Below, one piece after another: positions 59,214 through 64,000 of a stretch of DNA of 64,000 bases. A program made the translations under genes and the position numbers. Location: NCBI GenBank assembly GCA_036498565.1, contig DASYFG010000004.1, forward strand, positions 186,001-250,000. Reading direction: 5' to 3'. The stretch comes from DASYFG01 sp036498565. GTDB lineage: Bacteria > Bacillota > Bacilli > Lactobacillales > Lactobacillaceae. The first letter of the stretch is position 1. Each line of letters opens with the position of its first letter. The notes below the pieces were generated by a model. That model was given only the letters and a program-made list of their open reading frames with translations, did not search any database and was not told the origin of the DNA.

Positions 59214-60293
59214 TTATTTAAATTGATTAGCCACTTCAACAATTTGTGCAGAATAATTTAATAAATCTACGGGATTTGAAAATTCAAGTTTAGTGTTATT
59301 TCCATCGTTAATCACTACCCAAGAACGGACTGAGTTGAAATATGCTCGCAAAACCCAGCGGCGGATATTATCATCTACCAAAACGTTGAAATACGCTGTA
59401 TTGTCACGATAGAAGACGCGATCAGGTGTAATGGTGTCTTTCAAAATTGCTTTTACAATTGTGTATACTTCTAGTTCTTCAGAGGTTGTAACGATTTCAC
59501 TAACTGTAGCATCTGGAGTATCTTCGTCACTAACTGAAATAACAGTTTTTTCTGGTTCATCAGCGGATTTAGTAGAGTTCAGAGCACTACTTAGCCGGTC
59601 GTTCACACGTTCATTGATGAGTGTTTGAACTCCACGACTAACCATCGGCCGGAAGTCTTCAATAATGCGTGCATTTTTTTGTCCTTCGAATCCAATAGCG
59701 TTTAGCATTAAGCGTACAAATTCATCACTGGGATCAGCAATAGTTTTTGTAAAAAATTCAGCAATTTGACTGACGTATTTGAGGTCAGAAGCAGTGCTTG
59801 CAATCTTTTCACTGTCAAAGTTTTCCTTAACGAACTTGAACAGTTCATTGATTTGAGAGTCTTTAACGCTTTCAAGATTAATCGTCAAGAAAGGATTAGC
59901 ATCCATAATGTTTGGCTTATCTAAGTCAGTGAAAAAGCGATACTCAGCACCATTAGTCAAAATAGCAAAGCGAGCTTCAGTCACGTTAAAATAGCGGTGG
60001 AGTTGTGATGAGTGATTATTTAAATCAGCATTAAGTTCTTTTGCTTCGATTAACATTGCGATATCTTCATCTAGGTGAATGGCATAGTCAACACGCTCAC
60101 CTTTTTTGATACCAACATCAGCGGTAAATTCCGTCCGAAATTCCATCGGATCAAATACGTTGTATCCCAAAGCAACGAAGAATGGCATAATCAGTGAATT
60201 TTTTGTTTGCTCTTCGTTATTGATTCTGTCACGCAAGGTTTCCAACGTGGTAGACAATGTTTTAATCTTAGTAGCGAATTCTTGTTTATCCAT
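59214..60293 (-). CDS. Orphan nuclease-like protein with HsdR_N-type PD-(D/E)XK domain
   Basis: 359 aa. N-terminal ~170 residues resemble the nuclease domain of type I restriction HsdR subunits (HSDR_N_2): the site reads RVDYAIHLDED..LIEAKEL, i.e. Asp69 ... Glu83-Ala-Lys85. No helicase, methylase or specificity gene adjoins it. The C-terminal ~120 residues (VYTIVKAILKDTITPDRVFYRDN onward; quoted in part: VYTIVKAILKD) look like a separate small domain found in similar prophage proteins. Between immA and the channel gene. A DNA-targeting antiphage role is plausible but not shown. Confidence 0.78.
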   Translation of the reverse strand: MDKQEFATKIKTLSTTLETLRDRINNEEQTKNSLIMPFFVALGYNVFDPMEFRTEFTADVGIKKGERVDYAIHLDEDIAMLIEAKELNADLNNHSSQLHRYFNVTEARFAILTNGAEYRFFTDLDKPNIMDANPFLTINLESVKDSQINELFKFVKENFDSEKIASTASDLKYVSQIAEFFTKTIADPSDEFVRLMLNAIGFEGQKNARIIEDFRPMVSRGVQTLINERVNDRLSSALNSTKSADEPEKTVISVSDEDTPDATVSEIVTTSEELEVYTIVKAILKDTITPDRVFYRDNTAYFNVLVDDNIRRWVLRAYFNSVRSWVVINDGNNTKLEFSNPVDLLNYSAQIVEVANQFK

Positions 60294-60363
60294 AACTATT
60301 CTCGAATTTTCTAGCTTTTAACGTGGATCAGAATTGCACGTATATGTACGCAACGAATGCGTA

Positions 60364-60736
60364 TTAATCAACTAATTCAAAATCGCGGACAAGTTGTTTA
60401 AGATAAGCCACCGACACGTCCAATTCGGCCGCAACTGCGTATTCATTGGTCGTCAAATTGCTTGAACAATTCGATAACTTGTTCACGACTAACAAACCGT
60501 TTTGCACGTTTTCGGGTGCGATATTCTTGACGAACGTCATTTAACACGTTGCCGTCGCCAGCGTGTTCCAATTCGTGGTAAATCGTGTCTAACCAAGTGT
60601 TAAATGTGTCATTTCCGTTGAACCAAATGGTGCGGCCGTCAATTTCACCGTGAAATCGGGGGTCAACGTCCTCATCTGTCAGCATGTAAAAGGTGTATTC
60701 AGGATATAAATCAACAAGTTTTTCAATGTCGGTCAT
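60364..60736 (-). pseudogene. ImmA/IrrE-like metallopeptidase, frameshifted
   Basis: Reads MTDIEKLVDLYPEYTFY and the metal site IYHELEHAGDG (about 52-62), then stops after ELFKQFDDQ at 60443. If one T of the TTT at about 60456 is skipped, the frame continues as LTTNEYAVAAELDVSVAYL..VRDFELVD to a TAA at 60364, the usual helical end of these proteins. So a single-base insertion has probably truncated it; the catalytic part is intact and may still work. ImmA cleaves phage repressors on induction. Confidence 0.72.
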
Positions 60737-60753
60737 TCCATCCGACCTCCTAA

Positions 60754-61125
60754 CTACAGTTTTCGGTATTTTCCACTCTGCTTGAGTAGCTCGACGTACT
60801 CTAAAATGGCGCGACGTTCTTCTTCAGGAGTGTCCGGGTCGATGTGTGCTGCAATGTCTTTTTGGACGGGAGACAGGTTTTTGGACGCTGATTCTTGTTC
60901 AGATTCCAGCGAGTGATCTGTGTAAAACCACGGAACGTCATGACCGAGCAGACGGGTGACCTCTGGCAAATATTTTTGGCTGATGCCATTTTCGCCACCA
61001 AACCACTTTGACACAGTTGCCTTGCTAACATTCAAGGCTTTGGCTAAATCTGCTTTGTTGTATGGTGACGCGTCAAGCGCGGCGTTCAAGTTTTTTATAA
61101 AGATTGTCTGTGAGTCATTCATCAT
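60754..61125 (-). CDS. CI-like phage repressor (XRE family)
   Basis: 123 aa. Helix-turn-helix at about 20-75 (NKADLAKALNVSKATVSKWFGG quoted in part: LAKALNVSKATVSKWF), then a linker and a helical tail with EEERRAILEYVELL. It lacks a LexA-type autoprotease domain and adjoins an ImmA gene, so it is the ImmR/ImmA-type switch. The -10 of its promoter ends seven bases before the ATG, so its mRNA is probably leaderless, as for lambda cI. Confidence 0.88.
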   Translation of the reverse strand: MMNDSQTIFIKNLNAALDASPYNKADLAKALNVSKATVSKWFGGENGISQKYLPEVTRLLGHDVPWFYTDHSLESEQESASKNLSPVQKDIAAHIDPDTPEEERRAILEYVELLKQSGKYRKL

Positions 61126-61132
61126 ACTTCAT

Positions 61133-61221
61133 ATAATACAACTAAATTAACTAAAAGTAAACAACCTAGTTAACTTTTTCGTTACAAAACAGTTGACTTT
61201 AAGTTAACTATGTTTTAAACT
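61133..61221. promoter_or_regulatory. CI/Cro operator array with divergent promoters
   Basis: Repressor promoter (minus): TTTACT (61156-61161), 17, TATTAT (61133-61138). Cro promoter (plus): TTGACT (61193-61198), 17, TAAACT (61216-61221). Four palindromic boxes of the type AGTTAACT: 61145 (AATTAACT), 61168, 61191 (AGTTGACT), 61202. The first three are exactly 23 bases apart; the fourth is 11 bases after the third. Two more AGTTAACC boxes lie at the end of the cro frame (61471, 61482). Confidence 0.85.
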
Positions 61222-61271
61222 GTATTTACAGAGTTGCGAATGAGCATTCTGATTAACACAGGAGGTAAATG

Positions 61272-61487
61272 ATGTACCCTGAACTTGAAGAACGTATTGG
61301 CTAGAAAGGCCTTAAACAATACTATCTTGCTGAAAAAATGGGCATCACGCGCCAAACTTTCAGCAAGAAAATGCACGGAAAATTGTCATGGCAAAGTGAT
61401 CAGATTGCAGTCTTAAAAGATGAGCTTAATTTGACACCTGATGATGTGTGGACTAATTTTTTGCAAACTAAGTTAACCAAAAGTTAA
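61272..61487 (+). pseudogene. Cro-like repressor with in-frame TAG
   Basis: MYPELEERIG, then TAG at 61302-61304, then KGLKQYYLAEKMGITRQTFS..NFLQTKLTKS to a TAA. Total 71 codons, a classic Cro-sized XRE protein with SD GGAGG. The amber replaces one residue only, probably Glu (GAG to TAG). Either the gene is dead, leaving the phage locked in lysogeny, or a start after the stop makes a short form. Confidence 0.78.
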
Positions 61488-61539
61488 CCGTAAACGAGAA
61501 ACTGCTTGCAAATGCGCAAGTAGGAAAGGAGAAAACGAA

Positions 61540-61683
61540 ATGGAAGAAAATTTGCTCGACACCATCAAAAGTCAATCAGCCGTCATTAAGAGTTTGACGG
61601 AGCTGGTTGACTCATTGACAGTCCAAATAGATACCGAAACGGTTGTTAAGGGATTTAAAAAAGCGCCCATTCAGGACGCTTAG
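61540..61683 (+). CDS. Small phage protein, 47 aa
   Basis: MEENLLDTIKSQSAVIKSL and so on to KAPIQDA; SD AAAGGAG nine bases upstream. Helical, amphipathic. It follows cro and is probably an early gene. No family recognised. Confidence 0.6.
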   Translation: MEENLLDTIKSQSAVIKSLTELVDSLTVQIDTETVVKGFKKAPIQDA

Positions 61684-61687
61684 AGAA

Positions 61688-61831
61688 TTACTTCTTGTGT
61701 GATTTTGCTTGAGCCAAGGCGCTACCAGCCAATGATTTGGTTGTCTTGCTGGTGGACTTGCTTTTCAAAGCCTTGGAAGCGGCTTTGGCAACTTTGGAAG
61801 AAGTAGTTTTAGAACTTGAACTTTTAGCCAT
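61688..61831 (-). CDS. Small basic Lys/Ser-rich protein, 47 aa
   Basis: Start at 61831 (MAKSSSSKTTSSKVAKAASK) with AAAGGAG; the longer frame to 61966 has no SD. Composition is dominated by Ser, Lys, Ala and Thr, without a hydrophobic core, resembling a histone-tail-like nucleic-acid-binding peptide. Convergent with the 61540 gene and divergent from the 61955 regulator. Function unknown. Confidence 0.62.
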   Translation of the reverse strand: MAKSSSSKTTSSKVAKAASKALKSKSTSKTTKSLAGSALAQAKSHKK

Positions 61832-61954
61832 GTTGTTTTCTCCTTTCTCTTGAATGTCACGAAGGGATAATCGGAAATCAAGGTCGTTACCGCAAACAAA
61901 TGTTTGGGTAAGTAAGAGTATACAACATAAGTTAGGAAAGGAAAAGGACACTAT

Positions 61955-62143
61955 ATGACCTTGCAAATCTTAATAAATCGTGAACTAGAACGTGCTCAAA
62001 TAACACCGTACAAGTTGGCTAAGATAAGCGGTGTGAAGGAAGCGGTGATCTACAAAATCATCAAAGGTGAGCGTGAAGACATCATGTTGAGCACGGCAAA
62101 AAAATTGGCAGCAGCATTGCAGTTGGATATTAATAAGTTTTAA
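61955..62143 (+). CDS. Small XRE-family DNA-binding protein, 62 aa
   Basis: Almost only a helix-turn-helix domain: ITPYKLAKISGVKEAVIYKI (about 16-35) then STAKKLAAALQLDINKF. SD AAAGGAAAAGGA. In the early region right of cro; likely a phage regulator. Confidence 0.8.
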   Translation: MTLQILINRELERAQITPYKLAKISGVKEAVIYKIIKGEREDIMLSTAKKLAAALQLDINKF

Positions 62144-62161
62144 CAGAAAGGAGGAGCCGAA

Positions 62162-62374
62162 ATGGAAAGCAAAGAAAAAAGCAATATCATCGTCAATGAC
62201 GACAACATTACTTTGAAGGGTGAAGCGATTGCTGTTGAAGGTTCAACAACGTTTGTTCAAAACAAAATTAGTCCCCAACCAGATATGCGATTGGGAGATG
62301 TGTTAATCACAGCTGAAAAGGTTTACGAACAAACCAAGAACGGACTTCGTGAAGTACCGGGACAAAACAACTAG
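62162..62374 (+). CDS. Hypothetical phage protein, 70 aa
   Basis: MESKEKSNIIVNDDNITLKG at the N-terminus and GLREVPGQNN at the end; beta-rich, acidic. SD AAAGGAGG. It follows the XRE gene by 18 bases and overlaps the converging gene at 62371 by four bases. Confidence 0.6.
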   Translation: MESKEKSNIIVNDDNITLKGEAIAVEGSTTFVQNKISPQPDMRLGDVLITAEKVYEQTKNGLREVPGQNN

Positions 62375-62583
62375 TACTCTGTGATTGTGATTTCAAACGT
62401 ACTAAAAATGTCAACGTAGTCGTCTGAAAATAAAGTAAACAGTTCATCACCGTTAGCAAAGGTTTGTCGAACGGCTTTGCTACTACCAAGTTGTTCAATT
62501 ATGCGCCCTTCTGCAGAAGGTGTTTCAAGTTTAAATTGAAAATCTCTTGGTAAACGGTGGTGATATGGAAATTCTTTATCCAT
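62371..62583 (-). CDS. Hypothetical phage protein, 70 aa
   Basis: MDKEFPYHHRLPRDFQFKLE at the start, STFEITITEY at the end; SD GGAGAGGAG upstream. Soluble, beta-rich. Function unknown. It is one of two rightmost-region genes on the minus strand. Confidence 0.58.
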   Translation of the reverse strand: MDKEFPYHHRLPRDFQFKLETPSAEGRIIEQLGSSKAVRQTFANGDELFTLFSDDYVDIFSTFEITITEY

Positions 62584-62640
62584 TGTTCATTTCTCCTCTC
62601 CTAGTGTCAGGCGAATGAGCCAGCAACAACATTATACAAA

Positions 62641-62959
62641 ATAATCAACAAGTGGTGACACCGGCCACGAATCTGAGCAAAAGAAAACGACCAAACAGGG
62701 CTATTGCTTGGTCGTTGCGGAAATTATTATCAATGGACAAATAACCCTTGGCCTAAGTCACTTGGCAGTATCGCCCCTGCGGTGCTGACTTGATAGCAAA
62801 CTACAAAATCTCACGCTCCGTCCACGACCTTAGCCCCAGATAAAACGGTCCACGATTTTGAAAGTTAACTACACTGATACACCGTTGTACAAAAGTTGGG
62901 TCAAAAGAACCACCACCTTTGCTAAAAATTTGTGGCCGGTGTGACCACTTGTTGATTAT
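62641..62959. repeat. 319-bp element bounded by 28-bp inverted repeats
   Basis: The 28 bases 62641-62668 and 62932-62959 are inverted copies of each other, 27 of 28 matching. The element holds a hairpin with T-run on the minus strand and no convincing gene (the 65-codon minus frame inside has no SD). It may be a MITE, or a structured RNA closed by a long stem. No clear target-site duplication. It fills the 397-base stretch 62584-62980. Confidence 0.65.
62678..62716 (-). terminator. Terminator-like hairpin inside the inverted-repeat element
   Basis: Minus strand: AACGACCAA / TTGGTCGTT (9 bp) with a 13-base loop, followed by TTCTTTTG. Confidence 0.6.
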
Positions 62960-62980
62960 ATCAGAAAGGAGGCAGGCACG

Positions 62981-63196
62981 GTGCCACGAATGAAACAACC
63001 TGCTGACAAAGTTCGGGGCTATCCAAATTAACAGAAGTCAGCACAGGAAGCGCGCGACTATCTGCGTGTTCACAATGATGAAAAATGGCGTGAAGTTCAA
63101 AAGGAGCTAACGCCGACCTACATTGGCAATTCTCGCCGAGCCACTTATGGCTTGTGGGATTTAGATGATTATCAAGAAACACATCGAGAAATTTAA
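62981..63196 (+). pseudogene. Phage gene remnant with in-frame TAA
   Basis: GTG start with AAAGGAGG eight bases upstream. Reads MPRMKQPADKVRGYPN, TAA (63029-63031), then QKSAQEARDYLRVHNDEKWR..LDDYQETHREI to a TAA. 71 codons with one stop, probably Glu (GAA to TAA). Charged, helical product; I cannot name it. The next phage genes are missing, so this is the right edge of the remnant. Confidence 0.62.
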
Positions 63197-63197
63197 A

Positions 63198-63212
63198 TGG
63201 TGACCGACCAGC
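63198..63212. repeat. 15-bp direct repeat, right copy
   Basis: TGGTGACCGACCAGC, identical to 57231-57245, immediately after the last phage pseudogene. Confidence 0.6.
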
Positions 63213-63233
63213 GTGCTTCGTGATAATTAAGAC

Positions 63234-63270
63234 GCAAAAAAACGCCTAAGGGGCGCAACCCTCAGACGTT
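63234..63270 (-). terminator. Leftward terminator at the right prophage edge
   Basis: Minus strand: 12-bp stem (63259-63270 with 63241-63252, two G-U) with a six-base loop, then seven T. No leftward gene lies upstream of it, so it is probably a relic. Nothing else is seen in 63213-63406 besides the promoter of the next gene. Confidence 0.55.
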
Positions 63271-63406
63271 AGGTATAAATCAATTTCGTAGTAAGTTTAT
63301 ATCTCAATTTCTTCAAAAGTTGAGAAAAAAGTAATGGAGGCAACTATTTGAGTAAAGCTGGGCGCTAATATGATAAACTAAAATTAAATGAAAAAAGGAG
63401 TGACAA

Positions 63407-64000
63407 ATGCGCCCAAATGCTTTATTTGCGGTCTTGGATTTGGAAACGACGGGGCAAAGTTACCGTCAAAACGGCAAGATTATCCAAATCGGCCTTACTT
63501 TTGTAAAAAATGGACAGATCGTGGATCGCTTTGAGTCGTTTGTCAATCCGGGTCAGTTATTAGATCGTGGCATTCAACAGCTCACTCACATTGCGCAAAG
63601 TGACGTGGATCATGCGCCGTATTTTGAGGAAATTGCGCCGATTTTGGCGGCGCGTTTGGCGGATACGGTGATTGTCGCGCACAATGTGAATTTTGATTAT
63701 CCTTATTTAAGTGCGGCGTTTGTTGAAGCGGGTTTGCCGGCTTTGACCAATGACGCGATTGATACGGTGACGTTGGCGCAAGTTTTGTTGCCAGAAGCGC
63801 CGGGTTATCGTTTGGGCGATGTCACCGCGGCGTTGCAGATTGAATTGACGCAAGCGCACCGAGCCAACGCGGATTCTGATGCGACGGCAGCGTTGTTTTT
63901 GCGCTTGTGGGAATTGGCGGCGCATTTACCGGCTGAAACGTTGACACAACTAGCAACCGGACAATGGCGTTTCATTCGTCAAACCCAAGATTTTTTCAAA
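63407..64000 (+). CDS. DnaQ-type 3'-5' exonuclease, probably DinG-like exonuclease-helicase, cut by window edge
   Basis: 198 codons visible, frame open to the edge. Exonuclease motifs: ExoI FAVLDLETTGQ (about 7-17), ExoII AHNVNFDYPYL (about 91-101), ExoIII HRANADSDA (about 148-156), i.e. the DEDDh type. In Lactobacillales this domain usually heads a long DinG-type helicase, and the sequence runs on past 190 residues (GQWRFIRQTQDFF), so the fusion is likely. SD AAAGGAG. Confidence 0.85.
   Translation, partial: MRPNALFAVLDLETTGQSYRQNGKIIQIGLTFVKNGQIVDRFESFVNPGQLLDRGIQQLTHIAQSDVDHAPYFEEIAPILAARLADTVIVAHNVNFDYPYLSAAFVEAGLPALTNDAIDTVTLAQVLLPEAPGYRLGDVTAALQIELTQAHRANADSDATAALFLRLWELAAHLPAETLTQLATGQWRFIRQTQDFFK

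Noticed and set aside
59214..60293. Complete type I restriction-modification system
   Set aside because: Only an HsdR_N-like nuclease domain is present; no helicase motor, methylase or specificity subunit is in the window.
61272..61304. Stop-codon recoding by the phage
   Set aside because: Only two in-frame stops of different type (TAG, TAA) occur while other phage genes end normally at TAA and TAG; decay is simpler.
62801..62998. 65-codon minus-strand frame in the inverted-repeat element
   Set aside because: No SD, it begins outside the element and crosses an inverted end; no domain recognised.
1..64000. CRISPR array or cas genes
   Set aside because: No regularly spaced repeats and no Cas-like protein were seen.

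Overview
The window looks like the chromosome of a low-to-medium GC lactic acid bacterium, most probably of the Leuconostocaceae (Weissella-like). The signs are a catabolic acetolactate synthase, a complete mevalonate-pathway operon, an RNase J2 with the degenerate HGHADAIG motif next to rpsO and tuf, an Rgg-type regulator, catabolite-response (cre) elements and a T-box-controlled trp operon. The genus is inferred from protein resemblance, not proven. No CRISPR array, rRNA operon or replication origin was seen.

Layout. 1-3.5 kb: ascorbate-type PTS genes ulaC-ulaB-ulaA (ulaA cut by the window edge), divergent from a PRD/EIIB/EIIA activator. 3.6-11.3 kb: alsS, an rRNA methyltransferase, a YceI protein, comEA-comEC, holA. 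11.3-16.5 kb: rpsT, rpsO, RNase J2, a TPR protein, tuf. 16.5-25.5 kb: membrane proteins, an MFS/Rgg pair, uvrC, a GNAT, a FusB-like EF-G-binding protein behind a leader-peptide attenuator, an oxidoreductase. 25.6-33.4 kb: obg, rbsK-rpiA behind a cre site, rnz-recJ-apt. 33.6-37.6 kb: tRNA-Glu and a leftward operon (EIIC-like transporter, ilvE, permease) behind a branched-chain leader peptide and terminator. 37.7-45.7 kb: yebC, ybaN, and the trp operon in the order B-D-C-F-A-E-G behind a tryptophan T-box. 45.8-51.9 kb: a secreted coiled-coil protein, adenine deaminase with a long structured leader, a second ribokinase, an RsmF-like methyltransferase. 52-55.9 kb: the mevalonate operon. About 56-63.3 kb: a decayed prophage or phage-derived element between the mevalonate kinase gene and a DnaQ/DinG-like gene.

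The prophage carries integrase, CI-like repressor, a frameshifted ImmA, a Cro with an in-frame amber codon, and three leftward cargo genes between immA and int: a six-helix membrane protein, a voltage-sensor K+ channel and an orphan HsdR_N-type nuclease. This is the place where phages carry superinfection-exclusion or defence genes, and it is the best candidate for an undescribed system.

The second theme is unusual translation initiation. Four host genes (rlmL-like, holA, uvrC, ybaN), and the prophage repressor, have a -10 element only 6-7 bases before the start codon and no Shine-Dalgarno (SD) sequence, so they should be leaderless. Four others (rnjB, obg, rpiA, yebC) have their only good SD 28-53 bases upstream, with a hairpin between it and the start that ends 10-11 bases before the ATG; adenine deaminase may be a larger version of the same design. 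Most control in the window is RNA-based: T-box, branched-chain attenuator, FusB-type translational attenuator and the ade leader.
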